Positions 7,527-13,788 are shown, counted from the stretch's first letter. The stretch is 64,000 nt of DNA from Desulfoferula sp040751985 (GCA_040751985.1 JBFMFU010000082.1:1-64000), one strand, 5' to 3'. Program-made: numbers and translations. The notes: generated from the sequence alone by a model not told the origin.

Positions 7527-8351
7527 ATGCTTCCAACGCGCGGCCTGGATGAGCTGGTGCAGCAGGCCCGCCGCAATGAGGAAATCCAGAAGCGTCTGGA
7601 TCAAGTGGAAGAGTTTCTCCTGGCCACCCACGACCTGGCCGGCCTGCTGGCCAGCCTGCCGCCCACCGTGATGCAGGTGTACCGCCTGGAGGCGGTGACG
7701 CTGGTCCTGCTGGCCGAGCACCAAGCCCTGCAGGACGCCCTGGCCAGCATGCAGCTCATGGGCATGCCCGAAACCTGTATCACCAGGCCGCGCAAGGAGT
7801 TGCGCCTGCTGCTGGCCGACCTGGAAGGCCCCTACTTGACCAACAAGGTCACCAGCCAGTTGCTGGCCTGCTTTTTCCCGCGCCACCGGCGGCTGGTCTC
7901 CCTGGCCGTGCTGCCCCTGTGGGTGGGCGGGCAGATGCTGGGCACCCTGAACCTGGGCGCGGATTCGCCCCAACGCTACATGCCGGCCTTGGACACCCAC
8001 TTCCTGGAGCGCCTGGGCCGCAAGGCGGCCTTTGGCTTGAACGCGGCCCTGCTCTTGGAGCGGGCTCGGCGCATGGAGCAGCGCCAGGCAATGGTGGAGA
8101 TGGCCGGCGCAGCCTGCCACGAACTGGCCCAGCCCCTGGCCACCCTTATGCTGGGCATGGACAAGCTCAGCCGCAGCCTGGCCCCGGACGACCCCCGGCG
8201 GCAGGAGCTGGAGTCGCTGATGGACCAGGCCGAGCGCATGGGCGACACGGTCAAGAAGATAAGTCAGGTGAATGATTACGTAACCAGGCCCTACGCCCAG
8301 GGCCTGCGCATTGTGGATTTGCAGGCGGCCAGCAGCAAGGAGGCCGGCTAG
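7527..8351 (+). CDS. GAF/DUF484-like protein with histidine-kinase H-box but no ATPase domain
   Basis: A 274-residue soluble protein. Residues ~8-35 are a helical lead-in and ~35-175 look like a GAF/DUF484 sensor domain (LLATHDLAGLLASLPPTVMQVYRLEAVTLVLL, then VSLAVLPLWVGGQMLGTLNLG). Residues ~180-240 resemble a HisKA dimerisation helix pair with a phospho-acceptor-like His198 in MAGAACHELAQPLATLML. The chain ends about 75 residues later without any HATPase_c N, G1 or G2 box. It could accept phosphate from another kinase, act as a phosphotransfer protein, or be a regulatory dimer. I chose the ATG at 7527 behind GGAGGAG; the GTG at 7515 is the alternative. The HIT gene follows 20 bases later. 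Confidence 0.72.
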   Translation: MLPTRGLDELVQQARRNEEIQKRLDQVEEFLLATHDLAGLLASLPPTVMQVYRLEAVTLVLLAEHQALQDALASMQLMGMPETCITRPRKELRLLLADLEGPYLTNKVTSQLLACFFPRHRRLVSLAVLPLWVGGQMLGTLNLGADSPQRYMPALDTHFLERLGRKAAFGLNAALLLERARRMEQRQAMVEMAGAACHELAQPLATLMLGMDKLSRSLAPDDPRRQELESLMDQAERMGDTVKKISQVNDYVTRPYAQGLRIVDLQAASSKEAG

Positions 8352-8371
8352 CCGCCCAAAAGGGGGAACCA

Positions 8372-8794
8372 ATGAGCGAGGCAAGCTGTATTTTCTGTGA
8401 CATCGTGGCCGGCAAGATTCCCTGTCACAAGGTGTATGAAGACGACCGCACCATGGCCTTCATGGACGTGAACCCCTTGGCCCCGGGGCACACCCTGGTC
8501 ATACCCAAGTCCCACTACGCCACCCTGTTGGAACTGACCCCTGGGGACCTGGCCGCCGTGCACCAGACCAGCCAGAAGATCGCCGCAGCCATCATCAGCG
8601 CCCTGAAGGTGCCGGGCCTGGCCGTATTGCAGCTCAACGGCAAGGGCGCCAATCAGATTGTGATGCACTATCACGTGCACCTGATCCCCCGCAATCGGCC
8701 CAAGGACAAGCTCAGGATGCTGGAGTGGGGATCCAAGAAGGGCAACGTGCGCAGCATCAAGAGCAAGGCCGAGAAGATAAGAGGGGCGCTGTAG
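8372..8794 (+). CDS. HIT-family nucleotide hydrolase/transferase
   Basis: A 140-residue histidine-triad protein of the HINT/Hit branch. It has CIFCDIVAGKIPC at the N-terminus (the paired cysteines often bind zinc), PLAPGHTLVIPKSHY in the middle, and the catalytic triad HYHVHLIPR near residue 100. Such proteins hydrolyse nucleotidyl phosphoramidates or dinucleoside polyphosphates. The ATG is preceded by AAGGGGGA. It lies 20 bases after the H-box protein gene and ends before a strong terminator, so the two form a small operon. Confidence 0.93.
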   Translation: MSEASCIFCDIVAGKIPCHKVYEDDRTMAFMDVNPLAPGHTLVIPKSHYATLLELTPGDLAAVHQTSQKIAAAIISALKVPGLAVLQLNGKGANQIVMHYHVHLIPRNRPKDKLRMLEWGSKKGNVRSIKSKAEKIRGAL

Positions 8795-8835
8795 GGGGCG
8801 CGGGCTCAGGTCCCGTAAATAAGGCTTTTTCGTAT

Positions 8836-8864
8836 GGGCGGGGTTCATCCCCGCCCTTTCTTTT
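8836..8864 (+). terminator. Rho-independent terminator after the HIT gene
   Basis: A perfect 8 bp stem GGGCGGGG / CCCCGCCC with loop TTCAT is followed by TTTCTTTT. It lies 42 bases past the HIT stop. Confidence 0.85.
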
Positions 8865-9188
8865 GGCGCATGGCCTGCCGCGGGCAGAGACTGCTTCGTC
8901 GCGGCCGAGGCCGCTTCTCGCAGCGACAGAGATGCTGGGTGGGGCAGAGCAGGGCGCCTTGGGTGGCCCGGACAGCTTGCCTGTCCGGGTCGCGGAGCGC
9001 AGCGGAGCGACAAGCGGTTTTTTCTCGGCGCACCGAAATAAAAAATTGCTTTGCCCGAACGGGCGGGGGAAAGGGAGGATCGCCACGTCGCGCCGCAAGG
9101 AGCCTTATTGTCTTAACGACCGCTTTCTGCGACGCTCCTCGCGATGACGGCTATCTGTACAGGGCAGGGCGTACCGCATCCCTCGATC
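8865..9188. repeat. Gene-free, palindrome-rich stretch, likely dispersed repeat units
   Basis: No coding region is convincing here. A perfect 9 bp hairpin occurs at 8967-8989 (CCCGGACAG / CTGTCCGGG, loop CTTGC). A second hairpin with GTCGC / GCGAC arms at 8989-9011 is followed by six T (9018-9023). Near 8889-8930 and 9120-9152 are pieces such as TGCTTCGTCGC, CTCGCAGCGAC and CTCCTCGCGATGACGG. These resemble the widespread 'GATTGCTTCGTCGC...CTCCTCGCAATGACG' intergenic palindromes found in many copies in other bacterial genomes. Whether this unit recurs in this genome cannot be seen from one window. Confidence 0.45.
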
Positions 9189-10310
9189 TCAAATGCCTAA
9201 AATCAACCCTTCGAAGTTCTGCGAGCCGGTGGCTGCGAAGGGCGCCTCACCGGCGCTGGCCAGGTCCCCGGCCTCCATGAGTAGCTCGCAGTGGCAGAGC
9301 ACCTCGTTCTTGGCCATCATGATGCCCGGCCCCTGCAGCTTGTCCGGCTCGAAGTGGGACCGGACGATGGCCTCCACGTCCTGCGGGCCGGCCGCCAGGA
9401 TGCGCAGGATGTCCGCGCAGCGGTTCAGGTGGTGCTGGATCAGCTCGTCCACCCGCTCTACCAGGTTCAGGGTATTGAAGCGGCCGCCGTAAAAGAGCCG
9501 GTGGGCGGGCAGCACCACGATCTCCGGGTGGGCCAGGCCCAGGGCCCGCAGCTCCCCCAGCGAGCGCAGATAGCGCCGCAGGCCGTACAGGGCCGCGGCA
9601 TCGGGATAGGCCTCGCCCAGCACCTTGGCCACTTGGTGGTAGAGATAGCGGCCGGTGGGCCAGGGCGTGATGCCGGGCAGGATGGTGTCGCCCACCAGCA
9701 GGGCCTCGTCCCCGGCGATGAGGGCCAGGGCGTCCGGGCTATGGCCCGGCACGTGCAAGGTCTCCAGGTCCGGCGCCAAGGTCTGGCGGCCGTCGGCGAC
9801 CTCCTCCACCTGGCGGGCCTGGCTCTCGCCGTGGTAGGCCAGGCAGTGGCGGCTGTAAAAGGACTCGGGCATGAAGCAGTGCCAGCACTTGGCCGGGAAG
9901 TCGCGCTTGTAGCCCTGGGGCGCCAGCTCCGGATACTTGCGCACCAGGCGGCTGTACACGGCGTGGGCCTTGACCTGGGCATTGGTCAGCCGCACCACCT
10001 CGGCCAGGCCGCCGTCGTGGTCCTCGTGGCCGTGGCTGAGCAGCACGAAGTCCAGGTCCTGGGGCGCCCGGCCCAGGTCACGGATCATCTGCACCAGGCC
10101 GCCGCCTTGTCCCCAGCGGCCGGCGTCCACCAGAAAGGGCCGGTCCGCCTCCACCAGGTAGTTCCAGGTGGGGCCCAGGTCCCACTCCCCGCCGTACTGG
10201 TTGGGCGTGGGCAGGCCGTAGATGGTCAGCCCCGAGGGCAGGCGCCAGCGCAGGAGCATGCCGTTGCCGTTGACGTCGCCGTTTTGTAGCACTTCCAGGT
10301 TCGCTTCCAA
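9189..10310 (-). CDS. Metallo-beta-lactamase-fold hydrolase
   Basis: A 373-residue cytoplasmic protein of the metallo-beta-lactamase superfamily. All metal motifs are present: LSHGHEDHDGG (HxHxDH, residues ~93-100), HVPGHSPDAL, LVGDTILPGI and VVLPAHRLFYG. An unusual insert with paired residues CWHCFMPE lies between the first two motifs, and a C-terminal helical domain of ~90 residues follows the core, as in glyoxalase-II-like or LACTB2-like members. It lies 112 bases downstream of thi4 on the same strand with no obvious terminator between, so it may share the TPP-controlled transcript. Substrate unknown. Confidence 0.85.
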   Translation of the reverse strand: MEANLEVLQNGDVNGNGMLLRWRLPSGLTIYGLPTPNQYGGEWDLGPTWNYLVEADRPFLVDAGRWGQGGGLVQMIRDLGRAPQDLDFVLLSHGHEDHDGGLAEVVRLTNAQVKAHAVYSRLVRKYPELAPQGYKRDFPAKCWHCFMPESFYSRHCLAYHGESQARQVEEVADGRQTLAPDLETLHVPGHSPDALALIAGDEALLVGDTILPGITPWPTGRYLYHQVAKVLGEAYPDAAALYGLRRYLRSLGELRALGLAHPEIVVLPAHRLFYGGRFNTLNLVERVDELIQHHLNRCADILRILAAGPQDVEAIVRSHFEPDKLQGPGIMMAKNEVLCHCELLMEAGDLASAGEAPFAATGSQNFEGLILGI

Positions 10311-10422
10311 CGGGCCTACTTCCTCCGGGCAGGGTGTGTGCGCCGTTCATAGCACAGATGGCGCGCGGCCCCAAGGTTTTGTTGGCGGGGGCAGGGCGGG
10401 CGGCCCAGCCACCGCCAACAGC

Positions 10423-11205
10423 CTACTCCCCGGCCGCCAGGCGCGCGGCCACCTCGGCCGCGGCCTTTTCGCCGGAGAGCAGCATGCCGCCGAAGACCGG
10501 GCCCATGCGGTAGGAGCCGAACACCGCGTTGGCGCACATGCCCGCGGTGTACACGCCTGGGAAGGCCTCCTTGGTGTTGGCCAGGGTGTCGGTCTCGGCC
10601 TGCTCGGCCCACAGGGAGCGCTCGCCCATGACCCCGCCGCTGGCCGTGAGCAGCTCGGCGTCCACCTTGCGGGCGATGACGTGCAGCACCTCGCTGTCGT
10701 GGCCGGTGGCATCGATGACCCAGCGGGCCTTGACGGTCAGGGGGTCCACGTGCAGCCCGGCCATCTGCACCGCGCTCCAGTTGATCACCAGGCCCGTGAC
10801 CCGCTGGGCGCGGATCACCACGTCCTCCACGCTGACCAGATTGAAGATGGTCAGGCCGGCCTTGGCGGCCACGGAGCAGAGGGTGCTGGTGGCCAGCACG
10901 CTGTCGGCGGTGTAGTAGCCCGGCGCGAACTCGGCGCTGGGCACCCCGAACTCCTCCAGGATGCGCCGGGCCTCCTCCTGCACCACGATCTCGTTGAGCA
11001 TCATGCCGCCGCCCCACATGCCGCCGCCCACCGACAGCTTGCGCTCGAACAGGGCCACGCGATGGCCGGCCTGGGCCAGCTTCTTGCCGGCCACCAGCCC
11101 GGCCGGCCCGCCGCCCACGATGGCCGCGTCCAGCTCCAGGTTCTGGTCCAGCTTGTTCAGGTAGCGCTGGATGATGGCCCGGGTGATGGTGACTTCCTCC
11201 AACAT
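10423..11205 (-). CDS. thi4: Thiazole synthase, Thi4 family (sulfide-dependent type)
   Basis: Makes ADP-thiazole, the thiazole precursor of thiamin, from NAD and glycine. The 260-residue protein has the dinucleotide-binding GGGPAG at 31-36, the GGGMWGGGMM segment at 60-69, DATGHDSEV near 165-173 and the C-terminal GxRMGPxFGGM-like segment (GSYRMGPVFGGML). Eukaryotic Thi4 gives up the sulfur of its own cysteine. Here the aligned place reads AGLHVDP with His152, as in the methanogen enzyme that uses free sulfide catalytically; this alignment is from memory. The ATG follows GGAAAGGA. A TPP riboswitch and promoter precede it, fixing its role in thiamin supply. Confidence 0.93.
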   Translation of the reverse strand: MLEEVTITRAIIQRYLNKLDQNLELDAAIVGGGPAGLVAGKKLAQAGHRVALFERKLSVGGGMWGGGMMLNEIVVQEEARRILEEFGVPSAEFAPGYYTADSVLATSTLCSVAAKAGLTIFNLVSVEDVVIRAQRVTGLVINWSAVQMAGLHVDPLTVKARWVIDATGHDSEVLHVIARKVDAELLTASGGVMGERSLWAEQAETDTLANTKEAFPGVYTAGMCANAVFGSYRMGPVFGGMLLSGEKAAAEVAARLAAGE

Positions 11206-11230
11206 GACTCGCGTTCCTTTCCGCCGGCCC

Positions 11231-11269
11231 CCAAAAGCAACGGGCCGGCCTCCGTAAGGAAACCGGCCC
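11231..11269 (-). terminator. Hairpin between TPP aptamer and thi4, likely expression platform
   Basis: On the minus strand GGGCCGG and CCGGCCC (11242-11269) can pair around a 14-base loop and are followed by a T-rich tail GTTGCTTTTG. It sits between the aptamer and the ribosome binding site, where a TPP-dependent terminator would be expected. The T tract is broken, so control of translation remains possible. Confidence 0.55.
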
Positions 11270-11286
11270 TGATGCGCGGCGCGGCT

Positions 11287-11378
11287 TGCTTCCCTACGCT
11301 GGCATTACCCAACAGGTTCAAGGGGTCTGCGCCGACCGCCGGCGCACTCTCAGCCCAACCAGGGCTCCCCCAGCAATG
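11287..11378 (-). promoter_or_regulatory. TPP riboswitch (THI element)
   Basis: Minus-strand RNA carries the conserved aptamer parts in order: GGGGGAGCCC, then CTGAGAG, then ACCCCTTGAACCTG and finally GCCAGCGTAGGGAA. These are the hallmark P1/P2/J3-2 and P4/P5 sequences of the thiamin pyrophosphate riboswitch. It stands upstream of thi4 and should reduce its expression when TPP is plentiful. Confidence 0.95.
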
Positions 11379-11410
11379 CGCTGTATGGCCCGCAAGAGCG
11401 GGCATGCCTA

Positions 11411-11439
11411 TTCATATGTCCCGGCCGGGAACAAGTCAA
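11411..11439 (-). promoter_or_regulatory. Sigma70-like promoter of the TPP riboswitch/thi4 transcript
   Basis: Minus-strand TTGACT (11434-11439), 17-base spacer, TATGAA (11411-11416). The start of transcription would fall about 25 bases before the aptamer, giving the riboswitch a dedicated promoter downstream of the NapH-like gene. Confidence 0.65.
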
Positions 11440-11477
11440 ATTAAAAAGACGAGAAAAAATGGGGGACAGGCGGCGGG

Positions 11478-12401
11478 CTAGCCAGTTTTGCGCCAGAGGT
11501 TGCGCACGTCATGAAATACCAAGACGCCCTTGGGGCAGTTGGTAACGCAGCGGCCGCAGCCCACACAATCTGGCACGTTGACCTCGCCCTTGCTCTCCAC
11601 CAGCCGCTGTACCGGCACGCCCATATCGCACTCCCGCTCGCATAAGCCGCAGGCCGTGCATTTTTCAGGGTGGGCTTGGATTTTGTAAAAGCCGGCCTTG
11701 TTCAGTAGGCCGAAGGTCCCGCCGTAGGGGCAAAGCCAGCGGCACCAATTGCGGTTGCCGGTAAGGGGGATGAAAAGGAAGGAGGCGAAATAGACCACGC
11801 CCACCAGCCCCAGAAACCCGTCGATGACCCAGGAAGCCCAGGGCAGAGGGATGAAGACCAAGATGCATACGCTAAAATAGATCAAGGTTAAGACCCACTT
11901 AAGGCTTCGCCAGCGCCAGGCATTATCTCCCTTGATGCTTTGATGGCGAAAAGCCGCGCCCATGGTGTCCCGGGTACCCGCGCAGGGACAGTTCCAACTG
12001 CACACCGCCCGCCGCCCGAAAAGCAGCACCAAAAGAAGAGCCAGGAAAAAGGTGAGGGTCATGGGCAGGTGCAGGCCCCGCCCCAGCACCGCCCGTCCGC
12101 TAAAGTAGCCCAAGGCTGGCTCAACTAAAGAAAATAAATAAGGCACTAGGCCCCAAAAGCCCACCACCATGGCCGTGAGCACTGCGATGCGTTTCCGGGT
12201 ATAGAGGTTTTTCTCCACCCCCACCCGGTAGAGGCCGAAGGCGCCGATGGCCATGTATTCGGAGTAGTGGCTCAAAAGAATGCTATGGGTCCAATGGAGC
12301 CAAGCTTCGTTAAGCCAACCCACCACGGCGTAGACCAGGCCCAGATAGCTAAGTATTTTGATCAGGATTTGTCTTTTGGGCGCACGAGGGCGCGGAGACA
12401 T
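11478..12401 (-). CDS. NapH/CcoG-like membrane polyferredoxin
   Basis: A 307-residue membrane iron-sulfur protein. Four to five hydrophobic segments lie in the first ~215 residues. They are interrupted by two cytoplasmic cysteine loops, CSWNCPCAGTRD (~134) and CRWLCPYGG (~222), typical of the NapH family. Two [4Fe-4S] ferredoxin motifs follow: CTACGLCERECDMGVP and CVGCGRCVTNCPKG. Such proteins move electrons between the quinone pool or membrane carriers and a soluble partner. The gene is last in the arsR-selenoprotein block, 63 bases after the thioredoxin-like gene. It may therefore supply or take electrons for those proteins; that link is inference. No strong ribosome binding site is visible. 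Confidence 0.85.
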   Translation of the reverse strand: MSPRPRAPKRQILIKILSYLGLVYAVVGWLNEAWLHWTHSILLSHYSEYMAIGAFGLYRVGVEKNLYTRKRIAVLTAMVVGFWGLVPYLFSLVEPALGYFSGRAVLGRGLHLPMTLTFFLALLLVLLFGRRAVCSWNCPCAGTRDTMGAAFRHQSIKGDNAWRWRSLKWVLTLIYFSVCILVFIPLPWASWVIDGFLGLVGVVYFASFLFIPLTGNRNWCRWLCPYGGTFGLLNKAGFYKIQAHPEKCTACGLCERECDMGVPVQRLVESKGEVNVPDCVGCGRCVTNCPKGVLVFHDVRNLWRKTG

Positions 12402-12464
12402 GGCTGCTGCCCGATTCCGCCCGGGTTCTGGGGATCCGGGCCGGCGGTGTGGTCGGGAAAGACC

Positions 12465-12782
12465 TTACTTTTTGCCGAAACGCCCCAGGAGCCTGCCCTG
12501 GGACTTGGACGGGGCCGGCAGACCCAGTTGGCGGCAGATGGCTGCCTCCAGGTCGTGGTCATCCACGTCCGCGCCCTCGACCAGGATTTCCTCGCCCACC
12601 ATCACCGCCGGAGCCACCGGGAGGTCCAGTTTAAAGTATTCGTCGGTGTTGTACTGCTCGCGGGGCTTGGAGGTGGTCTCGATCTCTATCTCGTACTTGT
12701 CGCCCAACCTGGGCATCAGCTTAAGAAAGTGCTTTCACGGCTTGCCGTTGGGCTCATTCAGGAAAAACCTTACCTTGAGCAT
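12465..12782 (-). CDS. Thioredoxin-like small protein with in-frame TGA, candidate selenoprotein
   Basis: Read from the ATG at 12782 (AGGAG 8 bases upstream), the frame gives MLKVRFFLNEPNGKP, then TGA at 12735-12737, then KHFLKLMPRLG and on to TAA. Decoding TGA as selenocysteine gives 105 residues with Sec16 right after the first beta strand, the redox-active place of thioredoxin-like folds. The C-terminal half (PVAPAVMVGEEILVEG...DLEAAI) matches the cis-Pro, beta and last-helix part of that fold. A bSECIS-like hairpin lies 20-33 bases after the TGA. Without readthrough only the 15-residue start, or an 83-residue piece from the ATG at 12716 that has no Shine-Dalgarno, could be made. It resembles thioredoxin-like (seleno)proteins, but I cannot name the family. 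Confidence 0.8.
12702..12714 (-). other. bSECIS-like hairpin of the thioredoxin-like selenoprotein gene
   Basis: In the mRNA, GCCCA and UGGGC pair perfectly around loop GGU. The loop begins 25 bases after the UGA. Bacterial SECIS elements need a small apical loop with an early G about 16-37 bases after UGA, so this fits. The short stem is a weakness. Confidence 0.6.
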
Positions 12783-12827
12783 CGTTCCGCTCCTGATTGG
12801 GAGGTGAGATTGACTAAACTCATAAAC

Positions 12828-12847
12828 ATATTAACATGTATTTATAT
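12828..12847 (-). promoter_or_regulatory. Operator-like sequence, second copy, before the thioredoxin-like selenoprotein gene
   Basis: Minus-strand ATATAAATA, four bases (CATG), TTAATAT. The 9-mer and 7-mer are identical to the copy over the arsR promoter at 13746-13765, with the same 4-base spacing. It lies in a markedly AT-rich 105-base gap. The first arm contains a TATAAA that could be a -10 box, but the best -35 (CAAACA, spacer 18) is poor. Probably a second binding site of the same ArsR regulator. Confidence 0.65.
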
Positions 12848-12887
12848 TGCGTGCATCCTCAAAATGTTTGGCCCCGGCCCGCGTGGC

Positions 12888-13343
12888 CTAGAGTTTGCCC
12901 TCGTTGACCAATTTGGTGATGAGAAAATTCACCCCGGAATAGGATAGGCCCAGCTCGTCGGCCAGTTGAGCGGGATCCGCCCGCCCTACGCGTTGGACCA
13001 GCATGAGCAACTCCCGCTCCAGCTCCTCCATCCAATCCTCGAACAGCGAAAGGACCTCCGGCGCAGCCACCGCCTGCAGCTGCTCGGACTGAGCCACTTT
13101 GGCCACCAGGCTCTGGCACATCTTGGTTGGGTCGACACCTTCGCCCAGGCATTCGGCCAGTCAAAGGTGAACCACGCTGGCCACCTTGTCATTCTCGGCC
13201 CCTCCGAACAGCCCCAGGATGAAGTCACCGCGTTCATCCTCCGGCAGGCTCTCCAGATGCTTGGTCAGGGCCTTGCGTAAAACCTCGCCGGTGTCGCGGG
13301 GGGCGAGTGCTTCAAGGGCCAAGAGCAGTTCGGCGGGATTCAT
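12888..13343 (-). CDS. Small protein with in-frame TGA and C-terminal winged-helix-like region, candidate selenoprotein
   Basis: From the ATG at 13343 (AAGGAG upstream, 13 bases after arsR) the frame reads 60 residues to VASVVHL, a TGA at 13161-13163, then LAECLGEGVDPTK and 77 further residues to TAG. Both halves lie in one frame. With Sec61 the product has 151 residues and a U-x3-C pair (ULAEC). The N-terminal half is acidic and helical. The end (ADPAQLADELGLSYSGVNFLITKLVNEGKL) looks like a MarR/ArsR-type winged helix. A well-formed bSECIS-like hairpin follows the TGA. I do not recognise the family. It could be a selenium-dependent redox sensor, or a metal-binding partner of the adjacent ArsR. 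Confidence 0.78.
13128..13147 (-). other. bSECIS-like hairpin of the winged-helix selenoprotein gene
   Basis: In the mRNA, UGGGCGA pairs with UCG-A-CCCA (7 bp with one bulged A) around apical loop AGGUG, which begins 21 bases after the UGA. An AGGU loop at this distance resembles the Escherichia coli fdhF SECIS, whose loop also starts AGGU. This is the better of the two candidates in the window. Confidence 0.72.
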
Positions 13344-13356
13344 AAGCGAAAGCTCC

Positions 13357-13722
13357 TTAGGTGTACGTTTGGTCCCGTTGCCGGTCGAGTTCGGCCAGGG
13401 CCGCAAGCACCTGGGTCACCTGCGGCCCCGCCGCCTGGTAATAAACAAAAGGCCCCTTGCGCTCCACCTTGACCAACCCGCTGCGCCTGAGCTCCTTCAA
13501 ATGGTGGGAGACCAAGGGCTGGGACAATGCCACCTCCTCCACCACCCGGGACACTGACTTGGGGCCCAGGGCCACGCACAGGAAAATGCGCAGCCGATTC
13601 TCGTCGGCCAGGCCCTTGGCCATAACGGCCAGGCGGGAGGCCCTCTCGGCCAGCCACTGCACCTCCCTTGATTCCCCGGAATTCGTGGGAGTGCGGTTTT
13701 TGCGATTTTTGGCCGTGGCCAC
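13357..13722 (-). CDS. ArsR/SmtB-family transcriptional repressor
   Basis: A 121-residue winged-helix regulator. The helix-turn-helix reads SRVVEEVALSQPLVSHHLKELRRSGLVKVERKG and is followed by the beta wing PFVYYQ. In classical ArsR the ELCVCDL helix binds As(III)/Sb(III). Here the place reads FLCVALGPKS with only Cys49, so the arsenic site is not intact and the signal may differ. It heads a block with the two TGA-containing genes and the NapH-like gene. Its promoter is overlapped by an operator-like sequence that recurs before the thioredoxin-like gene, which points to autoregulation and control of that block. Confidence 0.93.
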   Translation of the reverse strand: MATAKNRKNRTPTNSGESREVQWLAERASRLAVMAKGLADENRLRIFLCVALGPKSVSRVVEEVALSQPLVSHHLKELRRSGLVKVERKGPFVYYQAAGPQVTQVLAALAELDRQRDQTYT

Positions 13723-13745
13723 GCCTTGCTCCGCCTGACGATTGG

Positions 13746-13765
13746 ATATTAATGGTTATTTATAT
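13746..13765 (-). promoter_or_regulatory. Operator-like sequence over the arsR promoter, first copy
   Basis: Minus-strand ATATAAATA, four bases (ACCA), TTAATAT, flanked by TTG and CCAA so that outer arms TTGATAT and ATATCCAA are nearly inverted repeats. It covers the -10 box of the arsR promoter, the usual repressor position. The same 9+7 sequence stands at 12828-12847. Confidence 0.7.
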
Positions 13766-13788
13766 CAAGGCATTCCGGCAGCGGTCAA
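13759..13788 (-). promoter_or_regulatory. Sigma70-like promoter of arsR and the selenoprotein block
   Basis: Minus-strand TTGACC (13783-13788), 18-base spacer, TATAAA (13759-13764), about 37 bases before the arsR ATG at 13722. The -10 box lies inside the operator-like sequence. Confidence 0.65.

Noticed and set aside
12267..12947. A 226-residue plus-strand frame over the thioredoxin-like selenoprotein gene
   Set aside because: No family resemblance, and it would cover the operator-like site, the SECIS hairpin and the well-formed minus-strand genes. The minus-strand reading explains the region better.
12888..13343. Treating the two halves as separate small genes of 60 and 77 residues
   Set aside because: The second half has no ribosome site before its ATG at 13121, the halves share one frame, and a SECIS-like hairpin follows the single TGA. 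One gene with recoding is more economical; simple nonsense mutation remains the alternative.
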